Assembly (NCBI RefSeq): GCF_017571495.1
Contig: NZ_JAGETZ010000008.1
Span: 124,001-188,000, forward strand
Origin: Hymenobacter negativus
Lineage (GTDB): Bacteria > Bacteroidota > Bacteroidia > Cytophagales > Hymenobacteraceae
DNA length: 64,000 nt
Direction: 5' to 3'
Part shown: piece by piece, positions 8,376 to 17,599 of the stretch
Layout of the letters: each line of letters opens with the position of its first letter
Numbering within the stretch: position 1 is the stretch's first letter
Program-made: the position numbers and the translations under genes
The notes under the pieces: model-generated
What the model saw: only the letters and a program-made list of their open reading frames with translations
Told to the model about the DNA's origin: nothing
The model's database searches: none

Positions 8376-9248
8376 ATGGAAGCACCTACTCCCGAACCTG
8401 CCCCCGGCTCCACGGCCGCCCTTGCCGCCCAGCTTTTCGCCCAAAAGCCCGAAGCCGAGCTGCTGTATCTGGCCCAGAATGCCGCCCGCTACGGCCCGGC
8501 CGTGAGCGCCGCCGCTGTAGCCGAGCTGCGCCGCCGCGAGCTGCTGCCCGAGCCTGCCCGTCCCGCCCCGCCACCGCCGCCCGCCGAGGCCGAAACCTGG
8601 AGCCAGCTGTTCGGGCAGCTGGCGCGGGGCCTGTTCATCCCATCGCGCCGCTTCCTGGCCACCCCGCTGCTGATTGATACCTGCCTGCTCATCTTCGGGC
8701 TGATGGTGCTCAGCGGCGTTTCGGCCTCCAACCCCACCGGCCGCGACCTCACCCATTGGGGCTCCAACCTCTCCGACCTCACGCTGCACGGCCAGCCCTG
8801 GCGCCTGTTCACCTGCCTGTTTGTGCACGCCGGCCTCTCGCACCTGCTCCTGAATATGTTTTCTCTCTGGCTGCTGGGCCTGTTGGTGGAAGACCGGGTG
8901 GGGCCGTTGCGCCTGGCGCTGGTGTACCTGGCCAGCGGCATTGGCGGCAGCCTGGCCAGCCTGTGGTGGCACACCAGCGGCATCAACTCCGTGGGGGCGA
9001 GCGGAGCTATTTTCGGCCTCTACGGCCTGCTGCTAGTGCTGCTGGTGGGCAAAAAGCTGGTGCTCGATAAATCGGACCGCCGTGCCATGCTGGGCCTGGT
9101 GCTCTACCTGGTGCTGAGTAACCTGCTGTCGGGCATCACCGGCAACATCGACAATGCGGCTCACCTCGGCGGACTGGCTACGGGGTTGTTCGTGGCTGGC
9201 CCGCTGGCTTTGATTGGGCTGAGAAAACACGTAGAAGGACAGCGGTGA
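8376..9248 (+). CDS. Rhomboid-family intramembrane serine protease
   Basis: This polytopic membrane protein belongs to the rhomboid family, which cleaves membrane-spanning substrates. The catalytic serine lies in GASGAIFG (S209 with the ATG at 8376) and the catalytic histidine in AAHLGGL (H263). HAGLSHLLLNM in the second core helix supplies the family's conserved His and Asn. Six or so membrane helices follow a cytoplasmic N-terminus that carries KPEAELLYLAQNAARYGP and VAELRRREL, the motif shared with the preceding gene. The start at 8376 places this motif close to the N-terminus as in its neighbour; an upstream start at 8277 is possible. The substrate is unknown. Confidence 0.92.
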   Translation: MEAPTPEPAPGSTAALAAQLFAQKPEAELLYLAQNAARYGPAVSAAAVAELRRRELLPEPARPAPPPPPAEAETWSQLFGQLARGLFIPSRRFLATPLLIDTCLLIFGLMVLSGVSASNPTGRDLTHWGSNLSDLTLHGQPWRLFTCLFVHAGLSHLLLNMFSLWLLGLLVEDRVGPLRLALVYLASGIGGSLASLWWHTSGINSVGASGAIFGLYGLLLVLLVGKKLVLDKSDRRAMLGLVLYLVLSNLLSGITGNIDNAAHLGGLATGLFVAGPLALIGLRKHVEGQR

Positions 9249-9545
9249 GGCGAGAGCCGGAGAAATATTGTTTTGGCGGGATGGCAGCGAGCTGTTCGGT
9301 CTGGGAGGCGTGTACAGTAGGTGTACACTTTGTTTGGAGTAGGCCTAGAGTAGGTGAGCAGAAATTGAACGGAAGCAAGAAATTGACTGCGCCCTGCTCT
9401 GCTGCATACAGGTATTGAGCGGCCGATGAGTAGGTATATCACTCGGCATCCCGATGAGTATACGGACCCGGCTAATGCGAAAGAAAATTGGGAGGTCGAT
9501 TAATGACTGGCTTGCAGGATAGAAAATTATTTGTGAAATGGGCGC

Positions 9546-9575
9546 TTGAATCGCAGCATAATTGCTATACCTTGG
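9546..9575 (+). promoter_or_regulatory. Candidate Bacteroidota-type promoter
   Basis: TTG at 9546-9548 is followed after 19 bp by TACCTTGG at 9568-9575, one base off the Bacteroidota -7 consensus TAnnTTTG. The ATG at 9612 lies 36 bp downstream, which supports that start for the metalloprotease rather than one at 9546. The rest of the 363-bp gap 9249-9611 shows only a short GTGTAC repeat near 9310-9329. Confidence 0.4.
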
Positions 9576-9611
9576 CAATGCCTTATTCCTTCACTTTTTC
9601 CACACTTACTT

Positions 9612-10715
9612 ATGGGCAACACTTACCTGACAGAGTCTATTTCACGTTTATTAAAATTCATAGTTGGTAAAAACCAGTTATTTGCTCTTTTGTGGGTATT
9701 TATAAGCTGGCTTTACGGGCCAGTTGTTTACGCACAGGTGTTGGGGCCAGAAACCCAAATTCAGTGCTACACCCTTTCGCCCAATGCGCCTGCGCAAAAC
9801 GCAACGGGTACTGGTGCGCTGACTATCGGGCAGCGGCTGGTGGTGGGTAATAGTAGCTGCATGCAGTTTCCGGAATACGCGCCTGGCTTTCAGGTCGAGC
9901 ATGACTTGCCCGAAATGCCTATCAAAACCGTTCGGATTATGTTTCACGTTTTTCAGGATGATAACGGCAATGACAACTGGCAGTCGCCCGCCCAGGATGG
10001 CGGGGCTGATGAAGTGCTGCTGCGAGGCTTGGTTAACGGGTTGCCACGCTGGCCTATTAGCACGGGTACTCCAAGCCGAACGATACGAGGCCTAAACGGC
10101 ATCTACGGCCAGCTTGACGAGCGACTGGTGAGTACCATGACCAACCTAGCGGTGGTGCCCGCTGCCGCGCCGCGAGCCGATACGCGCATTCGGTTTCAGC
10201 TCGAAGGCATTCGCTACTACCGAAACTCCGCTTACTGGAACTTAACAGATAATAACCCCTGGGGCTGTGGGAGTAATCCAGACCCTAGTGTGAATAATGA
10301 CGCCTGCAGAAAAGGATTCTACACGACCTTTATTACCAACAGCAGTACCAGCCAGGATGCCAGCGGCACCGCACTAACGGCATCACAGAAAACGGATATT
10401 CTGCACATCTTTCTCGGGGAGCACCCGGGAATTGCCAGTACCCGGCTCGACCAGTACGGTCAAATGGGTACCCGCTACGGGACCGGAGGGGTTGCAAGCG
10501 GCGTGCCCGGCGCTTATATGTATTGCCGGGGCTTGTACTGGGACATCAAGCAACATCCGGCTTGGTCATTGAGCGAGGCGGGTTTCAGGTATGCCACATG
10601 GGTGCTGGCCCACGAACTCGGGCACTGCCTGGGCCTGTGGCACGTCGATGGGTCGGATGATTGCAATGCTTTTACGGACCCGCCAGCACCAGCACCGTGG
10701 TTTCCAATAATGTGA
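9612..10715 (+). CDS. Metzincin-type secreted zinc protease, N-terminal piece (frameshifted)
   Basis: The start at 9612 gives a signal peptide (hydrophobic FALLWVFISWLYG, ending VVYAQ). Residues 334-344 are HELGHCLGLWH, the HExxHxxGxxH zinc site of metzincins. Shortly after, the frame runs into a stop at 10713-10715. The missing Met-turn, SNNVMD, is found in the overlapping -1 frame, which carries the rest of the protein to 14164. One extra T in the run at 10670-10673 would join both parts smoothly as CNAFYGPASTSTVV. So this is one gene of about 1,517 codons interrupted by a one-base deletion or a sequencing error. If the shift is real, the piece made lacks the Met-turn and the secretion domain and is probably inactive. 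Confidence 0.8.
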   Translation: MGNTYLTESISRLLKFIVGKNQLFALLWVFISWLYGPVVYAQVLGPETQIQCYTLSPNAPAQNATGTGALTIGQRLVVGNSSCMQFPEYAPGFQVEHDLPEMPIKTVRIMFHVFQDDNGNDNWQSPAQDGGADEVLLRGLVNGLPRWPISTGTPSRTIRGLNGIYGQLDERLVSTMTNLAVVPAAAPRADTRIRFQLEGIRYYRNSAYWNLTDNNPWGCGSNPDPSVNNDACRKGFYTTFITNSSTSQDASGTALTASQKTDILHIFLGEHPGIASTRLDQYGQMGTRYGTGGVASGVPGAYMYCRGLYWDIKQHPAWSLSEAGFRYATWVLAHELGHCLGLWHVDGSDDCNAFTDPPAPAPWFPIM

Positions 10716-13700
10716 TGGACCCGCCCGGTGCTAACGCCGGCATGCCGGGCTTCTCGCTCTCGCAGTGCCAGATTGGTAAAATGCACTATTTTTTGGGTCA
10801 TAACGGAATGGGCTTGCAGTTATTGCAAAGCGGGGGGAGCGTTGTTTCCTACTTGGACAATATGCTGGTGCCGGACTATTGCCAGCATGCGGCCAGCGAG
10901 GACGTCACCATTAAGGCCGGTAAGGTGGAGGTATGGAGCAGCGCCCACAACCTGCGCGGCAACCTATACATCGAGCCGGGGGCATCCCTGACTATCCGCT
11001 GCCGGGTTGGCTTTGTGGGGCCGGAGGCCAAAATAGTGGTGCGCAGGGGCGGTGAGTTGGTGCTCGACAATGGCACCATTGGCAACTACGCCACCAGTGA
11101 CCGGCTGGAATGCCCCAACGACCTGCGCCTGTGGCTAGGCGGCGATGGCAGCGACGGCGACAACAGCGGCCTTATCAGCATTCGCAATGGCGGCGGGTTC
11201 ACTTCTCCCCGGCTAAACGCAGTGCTGACCGCTGGCGCCACCCTGCACATCGACCCGGTGCCCGTGCTGCTGGACGGCTGCCGGCTGAGAACCGACGATG
11301 ACAGCTATCTGTGCGTGGAGCCCGGGGCAACGTTCAGCTATGCCCGGCAGGCCCAGCTCACCATTCAGCCCGGAACCATCCTTGGTGTGAACCCTGCCAT
11401 CCTGGGCAATTTCGATAAATGTGAGCAGGATATGTGTGAGCTGCTGAGCCAAACCGTTTCGTTTACTGCATCGACGGTGAATACGCAGGGCACGACTCCT
11501 CTGTGTTCGGGCGATGCCGTCGCGATGGCGGTACATTCAAGCTTGGCCGGGGCTAGTGTACAATGGTTTCGTAACGGTATGCTGGTCGCGAATACAGAAA
11601 ACTACAGCGAGACGCCTACCGGCACCGCTTCTATTGTGTACCAAGCGCAGGTCGATTTAAACAATGGCTGCCCGCCGGTCACCTGGAGCTTCATCCAGAC
11701 CATTAATCCGGCGGCAACCATTCAGCTGCTGAGTAATTCAATAACCGTGTGTGGGGCTGGGACTGGCGCTGGCTACCTGTCCAATGACTGGTTCGATTTA
11801 ACCAGTGCCACCGGGAGTATTCGCAACCCCAATGCCCCTGCCAACCTGAATACGACTTACAGCTGGAAGGACCCCGCTAACCCGGCCCAATCAGTGGTAG
11901 GAAGAAGTTTCAATGGTACAGCAAACTTTTATTTCCTCCGGCTGGCCAACCTGCGTGCGTTCGGCGTCTCTTCTTACCCGCTTCAGCTATGCAATACCAG
12001 CACCAACCCGAACATTCCTTGTGAAACCTGCGCTACGGTAACCATCAACCTGAATGCGCCGGCCTTCACGGTGCCCACCCCGGCCGCCACTTGCCTGGGG
12101 CAGCCCGTAACGCTCACGGCCAGCGGCCCGGCCGGTACCACGTACCAATGGCAGCCGGGCAGCCTGACCGGGACGAGTGTAACGGTAACTCCCACGGTTA
12201 ACACGACTTATGCCGTGACCGGCACGGCGGCCAGCGGGTGCCAGGCTACGCGGCAGGTGCTGGTGGCGGTGAACCGGCCCACCTGCCTGGCTTGCCTGGG
12301 CGGCAACTACACCAACATGAGCCTGGCCGGCACCAGCTTTGCCAGCTACAATTTCGTGGCGGGCAAGACCTACGTGTTCAACCAGGATACGGAGTTTACG
12401 ACCAGCATTTTTACAATTCCGCAAGGTACGCGTCTGTTGTTCGGGCCGAATGTGAAGCTCACGCTGCGCAATAACGCCCGGCTGGACCTGCAGGGCGGCA
12501 CCCTCACGGCCCTCTGCGACCAGATGTGGAGCGGCATTGTGGCCGAAGCCAGCAGCCGGGGCGTGGTCGCCCAGAAGCCAGCCAGCCTGCCCTACTCCGA
12601 AATCAGCCATAGCCGCAATGGACTGGTGCTCAGCAGCAGCGCGCCTGCGCTCGCGCAGCCGACCTTGCAGCTCCGCTACGTCGCGTTTTTGCATAACGGC
12701 CAGGGGGTGCAGGTGCAGGCACCGACCTCGGCCAGTGCGCCGGCCTTTGCCGGCGTCATCGACCATTGTCAGTTCGACTCCGACCCGCGCCAGATGCTGG
12801 CGCCCTGGCAGTACGTATCGGCCCAGGACCTGCACGTAAGCCTGCGCCATCTGGCTTTGTCCGGCAACTGCTCGGCGCTGACCATGAGTACTACCATTCT
12901 CAGCCTGGCTCTGTTTGGGGTGTGGGTGCCTACCTCGGCTCCGTTCATCGCTACCAACAGCGTGTTTCGGGACATCTACGTGGCGGGCATCTATGCCCGT
13001 GATGCGTTAACGTCCGCCACGCAGCTCACGCTGAACCAGTTCATTTATCCGACGGCCAACAACGAAGTCATCACGAGCCACAGCCCGCAGATGCGGGGCG
13101 TCTTCAACACGGACCTGGCGGTAGAAGGCCCGAACTCCCTGCTGCGCGAGGGCGTGTGCGTGGGCATTTTCGGTCCTACGTCAGGAGGTACGTTTACCCT
13201 GCAGGGCAATATGTTTACGCAGCCCGTGCCGCTCACTAGCTTCGAGACCCGGATACCCAACCAATACCCCCAATACGGCGTGATAATCAGCGGCGGCATC
13301 CTGAAGGAGAATATTTTTCGCAACCTGCACATCGCCTACATGAGCGGCTCGACGCAGCAAGATGGGGAGGTAAAGAACAACTTGTTCGAAAACTGCGTGT
13401 ATGGGCTGTACTTCACCAACAGCCAGCCGCGCACCGCGAGCAGTGTGGGTACGGCCACAGTGAGCTGCAATACGTTCCTGCGCCAGCCCAACGTGAGTGG
13501 CACGAGCTACGGCATCGTGCGCGACTACTGTCAGGCCCAAGGCATGGGTGGGGCCTGCGACCAGATTGATTTTATGACGTCGGGCATCGCTTCAAACGGC
13601 TCCCCTATCTACCGCTTGCAGAAGAACAAGTTCGAGGGGCCATCCAGCACCGCCGCGCCTTTCTACCATATCTACAATTCACCCACGAACGCACAGATTA

Positions 13701-14164
13701 CATACTCGACCTTTAGCGGCATCGTACCAACGATTGTCGTGAATTCTTCGGCATTGGTTTATGTCTATAATTCGAACGTCGTTTTAACGGCCACTGCGGG
13801 CTCCATTGTTGGCAACGACTGCGCTTCCGAGGGCTACCAGTATGGCCTGCAAGGGCGGTCAACAGGGCCCTCGACACCCAATAGTTCGTCAGCAAGTGTC
13901 CTGAAAGACGTGTTCCTGGCGCAGAACGTGCCGAATCCTTGTGCGGGCACCACTTCAGTGAGCTACCGCACCCCCATCGGAAAGCAGGATGTCCAGTTGG
14001 TTATCCGGGATTATTTTTCGGGGGCGGTGGTGCAGCGGCAGGTAGTGCCGGCCGGGGAGCATACCGTGGAAGTGAACGTGAGTAAGCTGCGGCCAGGGGG
14101 CTACCATTATGCTTTAGAAGTAGACGGCCAGCCCGTCGCCCACCATAACCTGCTTGTGCAATGA
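10661..14164 (+). CDS. Metzincin-type secreted zinc protease, C-terminal piece with T9SS sorting domain (frameshifted)
   Basis: This frame has no start of its own that makes sense and continues the protease read from 9612. It begins with the Met-turn region (VVSNNVMDPPG), followed by a beta-rich region of about 1,000 residues. That region includes Ig-like segments (near 12060-12290, TYQWQPG ... TYAVTG) and a long right-handed beta-helix-like stretch with repeated asparagine-rich strands (about 12300-13700). The last 90 residues (LKDVFLAQNVPNPCAGTTSV ... LRPGGYHYALEV) form a type A T9SS sorting domain, so the mature enzyme would be exported and anchored on the cell surface. The stop overlaps the next start (ATGA), so translation of the two genes is likely coupled. 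Confidence 0.8.
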   Translation: MQCFYGPASTSTVVSNNVMDPPGANAGMPGFSLSQCQIGKMHYFLGHNGMGLQLLQSGGSVVSYLDNMLVPDYCQHAASEDVTIKAGKVEVWSSAHNLRGNLYIEPGASLTIRCRVGFVGPEAKIVVRRGGELVLDNGTIGNYATSDRLECPNDLRLWLGGDGSDGDNSGLISIRNGGGFTSPRLNAVLTAGATLHIDPVPVLLDGCRLRTDDDSYLCVEPGATFSYARQAQLTIQPGTILGVNPAILGNFDKCEQDMCELLSQTVSFTASTVNTQGTTPLCSGDAVAMAVHSSLAGASVQWFRNGMLVANTENYSETPTGTASIVYQAQVDLNNGCPPVTWSFIQTINPAATIQLLSNSITVCGAGTGAGYLSNDWFDLTSATGSIRNPNAPANLNTTYSWKDPANPAQSVVGRSFNGTANFYFLRLANLRAFGVSSYPLQLCNTSTNPNIPCETCATVTINLNAPAFTVPTPAATCLGQPVTLTASGPAGTTYQWQPGSLTGTSVTVTPTVNTTYAVTGTAASGCQATRQVLVAVNRPTCLACLGGNYTNMSLAGTSFASYNFVAGKTYVFNQDTEFTTSIFTIPQGTRLLFGPNVKLTLRNNARLDLQGGTLTALCDQMWSGIVAEASSRGVVAQKPASLPYSEISHSRNGLVLSSSAPALAQPTLQLRYVAFLHNGQGVQVQAPTSASAPAFAGVIDHCQFDSDPRQMLAPWQYVSAQDLHVSLRHLALSGNCSALTMSTTILSLALFGVWVPTSAPFIATNSVFRDIYVAGIYARDALTSATQLTLNQFIYPTANNEVITSHSPQMRGVFNTDLAVEGPNSLLREGVCVGIFGPTSGGTFTLQGNMFTQPVPLTSFETRIPNQYPQYGVIISGGILKENIFRNLHIAYMSGSTQQDGEVKNNLFENCVYGLYFTNSQPRTASSVGTATVSCNTFLRQPNVSGTSYGIVRDYCQAQGMGGACDQIDFMTSGIASNGSPIYRLQKNKFEGPSSTAAPFYHIYNSPTNAQITYSTFSGIVPTIVVNSSALVYVYNSNVVLTATAGSIVGNDCASEGYQYGLQGRSTGPSTPNSSSASVLKDVFLAQNVPNPCAGTTSVSYRTPIGKQDVQLVIRDYFSGAVVQRQVVPAGEHTVEVNVSKLRPGGYHYALEVDGQPVAHHNLLVQ

Positions 14165-16017
14165 GCCGCCTGCTTCTCATTTGCCAGCACCTGATAATAA
14201 TCGGGTGCTGGCAGTTGGCGGTGGCCGTAGATGCTATTGCCCAGCCCGCGCTCATGGCCGAGCACAAGAACCTACCGCGCTTTGAAAACACCTTTGGCAA
14301 ATCGTTTGAGTTGCCCGGCCGCCGTTTCGTGCACTGTGGCAATGCTTTAATTCGAACACTTCTCACTGGTAAAGACGAGTTGACACTAGTGGTAAGCACG
14401 GCCTTAGGGGATACGGTGCGCTACCGACGACTGGACCGAAACCCATCCCAGGGCGGCGACCGGTTCGTGGATGCGGTTCTTGAGCCTGACTACAGCATTA
14501 CGTATTTGAGCATGCGATTTGTGCCTGGGCCGCAACCCGGCATAGATATCCGCACGTACGAGCTGACGCAATTAGACACGCTGGGGCAGGTGCGGCGGCA
14601 GTGGTCGTATCCGCTCTACCCGGTGGGCACGGCGGTGGATGCCACGGCCCTGCTGCGGGTGCCCGACGGCTATCTAGTGCTGGCCAACCCGGTGAACGCG
14701 GCGGCGAGCACGCCCTCGGCCACCTATACCTACGCCGGGGCGGTGAAGCTAGACCGGCAGGGGGCCGTGGTGTGGCAGCGCACCTGGCCGAGCCGGGGCT
14801 ACGGCGGGGTGGGCTACCTGGCCGGGCTGGTGGCCCGGCCCGATGGCTCGTACCTGGCCGCGGGCTCGGCCGACAACGGCACGCCCTACACGGGCGGGGC
14901 CACTTCGCCGCGGCTGGACTACTGGGTGGTGCAGTTCAGCCCGCAGGGCGACACGCTGCGCACGGTGCGCTTCGGGGTGAGTCCGCAGCTGGAAACCGCC
15001 ACGAAGGTGTTGAACACGCGCGGGGGCGGGGCCGTCATCGGCGGGGTGCGGCGCCTGCTGCCGGGCGGCAACAACGATGCCCAGCTGGTGCAGCTCGACA
15101 GCCTGCTGCGTCCGCAATGGACCTATACCCAGCCCAACACGAGCAATGACTACGACTCCTTCGGGTTTGTGCAGCCTACCACGCGGGGCGCCGTGCTCTT
15201 CGGGGGCGGGCGGGTGGACGCGGCGGCGCGGCAAGTGCGCGTGGAGCTGAACTGCTACACGGCGGCCGGCGTGCCGCGCTGGTTCTGGGCCTACCGCTTC
15301 GGCGGCCCTGGCTCGCAGCGGCTGACCGGGTTGGCCACCTGGGTGAGCAGTGCCGACAGCTCGGCTTACTTCATGGGCGGGACACGGCTCACCAGCACGA
15401 GCACCAACCCGGTATACGAAGATTATTTTGCCCACATTGCCAACGCGGGCGCGCCGTTTTTGGCCGACCTGTGCCGGGAGCCGCCGCAGGCGGTGCTGGG
15501 CTACGCGCCGACGGCCGGGGGCGACAGCCTACGCTTCGTGAGTTTGTCCTCGGCCGGGCCGCGCTACGCGCAGCTGGCGCTCTGGCACTGGGACTTCGGC
15601 GACGGCACCAGCTACGACGGACCCGCCCCGCCGCCGCACCGCTACCCGGCCGGGACCAGCGCGGGGACGGCCGTGCGGCTGAGTGTGACCAATAACCTGG
15701 GCTGTACCAGCTCCCAGGCCGTATTTCCCTTTGCCCTGGCCACGGCTCAAGCGCGGGCGCTGGCGGCTCAAGTACAGCTCTACCCCAACCCCACGGCCGG
15801 GGCCGTGACGCTGGCGCTGGCCGGCCTGCGGGCGCAGGGCGCGGTGGCCCTGGAGGTGGTCAACGTACTGGGGCAGGTGGTGCTGGCCCGCACGGCCCTG
15901 GTGAGCCAGGGCGCGGTGCGCGAAGTGCTGGACCTGCGGGCGCTGCCGGCGGGCGTGTACACCCTGCGCTTGCGGGCCTTGGAGGGCGTTATCGTTAAGC
16001 GTTTGGTGCGCGAGTAA
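14161..16017 (+). CDS. PKD-domain T9SS surface protein
   Basis: A 618-residue exported protein whose start overlaps the stop of the upstream protease gene in ATGA. The N-terminus is a hydrophobic signal (MSRLLLICQHLIIIGCW). Residues about 90-430 form repeated beta-strand units with 'G-V-W-RT' and 'GGARRLLPGG'-like turns, resembling propeller repeats. A PKD-like domain follows (about 465-525, LALWHWDFGDGTSYDG), and the last 80 residues (VQLYPNPTAGAVTLALAGL ... AGVYTLRLRALEG) are a type A T9SS sorting domain. It may be a partner or cargo-binding companion of the protease. No catalytic motif is seen. Confidence 0.88.
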   Translation: MSRLLLICQHLIIIGCWQLAVAVDAIAQPALMAEHKNLPRFENTFGKSFELPGRRFVHCGNALIRTLLTGKDELTLVVSTALGDTVRYRRLDRNPSQGGDRFVDAVLEPDYSITYLSMRFVPGPQPGIDIRTYELTQLDTLGQVRRQWSYPLYPVGTAVDATALLRVPDGYLVLANPVNAAASTPSATYTYAGAVKLDRQGAVVWQRTWPSRGYGGVGYLAGLVARPDGSYLAAGSADNGTPYTGGATSPRLDYWVVQFSPQGDTLRTVRFGVSPQLETATKVLNTRGGGAVIGGVRRLLPGGNNDAQLVQLDSLLRPQWTYTQPNTSNDYDSFGFVQPTTRGAVLFGGGRVDAAARQVRVELNCYTAAGVPRWFWAYRFGGPGSQRLTGLATWVSSADSSAYFMGGTRLTSTSTNPVYEDYFAHIANAGAPFLADLCREPPQAVLGYAPTAGGDSLRFVSLSSAGPRYAQLALWHWDFGDGTSYDGPAPPPHRYPAGTSAGTAVRLSVTNNLGCTSSQAVFPFALATAQARALAAQVQLYPNPTAGAVTLALAGLRAQGAVALEVVNVLGQVVLARTALVSQGAVREVLDLRALPAGVYTLRLRALEGVIVKRLVRE

Positions 16018-16038
16018 TTACGACCGACACCTTCGGCT

Positions 16039-16611
16039 TCATTCAATATGTCGCCGGATGCGGCTGAGCGTTTCGGTCGTCATTCCTAGGTAAGAGGCCA
16101 CCATGTGCTGCGGAATGCGCAGGGCAATGGCCGGGTATTTCAACAGAAACTCGCGGTACTTCTCCTCGGCTGAGTAACTGATGGCCGAGTGAATCCGGTT
16201 TTGCGAGGCCAGAAAGCTGCGGTGCAGGATATTGTTGACCAACTCATGCAAGGCCGGAATCTGCTGGCGCAGGTGGTCAAAGTCCTCTTTGTTAATCAGT
16301 ATCACCGTCGAGTCTTCAATGGCCTCAATGTTGTAGCGCGAGGGGTGGCCCGTTGTGAGGCTTTCCCGGTCGCCTATCCACCAGTTTTCCATCGCAAAAT
16401 TGAGGATGTGCTCGGCGCCCTTGGCATCCACGGAGTAGGTGCGCAGGCAGCCATTGACTACGAAGGCATTGTAGCTCCAGATATCACCGGCTTGCAACAG
16501 GTACTGGCGCTTGCGTACCGACCGCACCACGCTCACCGCCTCGATTTGCGCAATTTCATTGGGCGTAAAAGGGGCGTGCTGCTGGAGATATTGAGCAAAG
16601 ACGGCAAACAT
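16039..16611 (-). CDS. Crp/Fnr-family transcriptional regulator
   Basis: With the start at 16611 (MFAVFAQYLQQHAPF) the protein has 190 residues, the usual size of the short Bacteroidota Crp/Fnr family. Residues about 25-115 form the cyclic-nucleotide-binding-like beta-barrel (VRKRQYLLQAGD, FVVNGCLRTYSVDAKGAEH, WWIGDRESL). The C-terminus has the DNA-binding helix-turn-helix, RIPQHMVASYLGMTTETLSR. No Cys cluster for an iron-sulphur centre is seen, so it is not an FNR-type oxygen sensor. The ligand is unknown. The frame stays open upstream to 16749, but that extension lacks family features. It lies just downstream of a broken short-chain dehydrogenase on the same strand, which it may once have controlled. 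Confidence 0.88.
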   Translation of the reverse strand: MFAVFAQYLQQHAPFTPNEIAQIEAVSVVRSVRKRQYLLQAGDIWSYNAFVVNGCLRTYSVDAKGAEHILNFAMENWWIGDRESLTTGHPSRYNIEAIEDSTVILINKEDFDHLRQQIPALHELVNNILHRSFLASQNRIHSAISYSAEEKYREFLLKYPAIALRIPQHMVASYLGMTTETLSRIRRHIE

Positions 16612-16763
16612 GGGCGCAAACACATACGGTTGGGCGCGCAAAACAACCCGGTTTTGCTCGTAGGGGGCCAAACAACGGCCAAAACAAAGAGGAGGCGCAG
16701 TATGTCGCGCCTCCTCAGTAAACGTCCAGAACCGCGCCATGTGCATCATTTACCGCAGAAATG

Positions 16764-16985
16764 TCACATGCTGCACCTCGACAACCTGCAGAGCCAATCC
16801 GATTCGTCGCTGGTCACGTCCAGCTCTACTACTTCCACGTTGGGCAGGGCCGATAGTTTCGAGGCCACGGCTGCGTTTTTAGTAGTAGCGCCACGCATGC
16901 CGGCCACTACAGTGTGTCCGGCGGCAGCCAGGGTAGTAGTCATCAGTTTGCCAAAGCCAGTGCTGGTGCCCGTAATAAAAATGAG
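16764..16985 (-). pseudogene. Short-chain dehydrogenase (SDR) N-terminal remnant
   Basis: The minus strand encodes 73 residues starting LIFITGTSTGFGKLM, the TGxxxGxG nucleotide-binding motif of classical SDR enzymes, followed by AAAGHTVVAGMRG and NVEVVELDVTSDES. A TAG codon directly precedes the first residue, so there is no start, and after ELDVTSDES the family match stops abruptly at a TGA. The catalytic Ser-Tyr-Lys part, about 200 residues, is absent. This is a deletion remnant. Confidence 0.8.
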
Positions 16986-17101
16986 CTAAATCACGAGGTT
17001 GATTTTGAGAGGGTAAACGGGTGTGTCGCCCCCGTTGGGATTTGTTATTCCGACAATACAAAGGTCTGGCTCCGTCTCTCCCACCTCCTTTGACGTTTAT
17101 C

Positions 17102-17136
17102 AAAAAAGCCCGTTGACATTCATCAACGGGCTTTTT
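17102..17136 (-). terminator. Intrinsic terminator of the TerB-like gene
   Basis: AAGCCCGTTGA / TCAACGGGCTT arms are flanked by A- and T-runs, about 45 bp past the stop of the minus-strand TerB-like gene. It is symmetrical, so it could stop transcription from either side. Confidence 0.85.
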
Positions 17137-17182
17137 CAGAAGTAGGCCGCACCCACTTGCTGGGTGTTTCACAACAAGGGAT

Positions 17183-17599
17183 TTAGCTCACCGTAGGTGG
17201 GTTGGGGTAGGGATTGGGTGGGCCGCCGGCCAGTTGGCTCACCATGTCGTCGAGAATGGATTTGCTGTAGCCAACGCGCATGGCGTATTCCTGACACAGG
17301 CCGTATTCGCGGGCGTCCAGCTGGCCGTCCTGCAGCATCATTTGCACCAGCGTTTGCAGCTCCAGGGTGCGCTGGAGCCCATCAGCTGGCAGAATAAAGC
17401 TCAGCACACCGAGGTTATCGGCAATGGGCATCACCTCCTCCGGTTTCAGGCCGAGCCTGTTGCCGATTTGCAACAGAAAGTCACTTTCCTCTGGGCTTAG
17501 CTGGCCATCGGCCGCCGCTACTAGCACCAGATTTTGAAAGAAAGCGAGTTTCTTTTGCTGCGTATTCAGCACCTTTTCGAGCGAATGGGTTTCTTGCAT
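17183..17599 (-). CDS. TerB-like protein
   Basis: This 138-residue soluble helical protein carries two acidic turns of the TerB family type: ADGQLSPEESDFL (about 31-43) and QDGQLDAREYGLC (about 92-104), each followed by a helix. TerB-like proteins bind divalent metal and occur in tellurite-resistance and wider stress systems, but single genes like this one are common and have no proved role. No other ter genes are nearby. The C-terminus is a short Pro-rich tail. The 241-bp gap to the divergent oxidoreductase gene shows no clear sites. Confidence 0.75.
   Translation of the reverse strand: MQETHSLEKVLNTQQKKLAFFQNLVLVAAADGQLSPEESDFLLQIGNRLGLKPEEVMPIADNLGVLSFILPADGLQRTLELQTLVQMMLQDGQLDAREYGLCQEYAMRVGYSKSILDDMVSQLAGGPPNPYPNPPTVS

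Noticed and set aside
10661..10715. Programmed -1 frameshift in the metalloprotease
   Set aside because: The overlap has only TTTT and the codons GCT-TTT, not a proper slippery heptamer with a stimulatory structure; a simple T-run indel explains it better.
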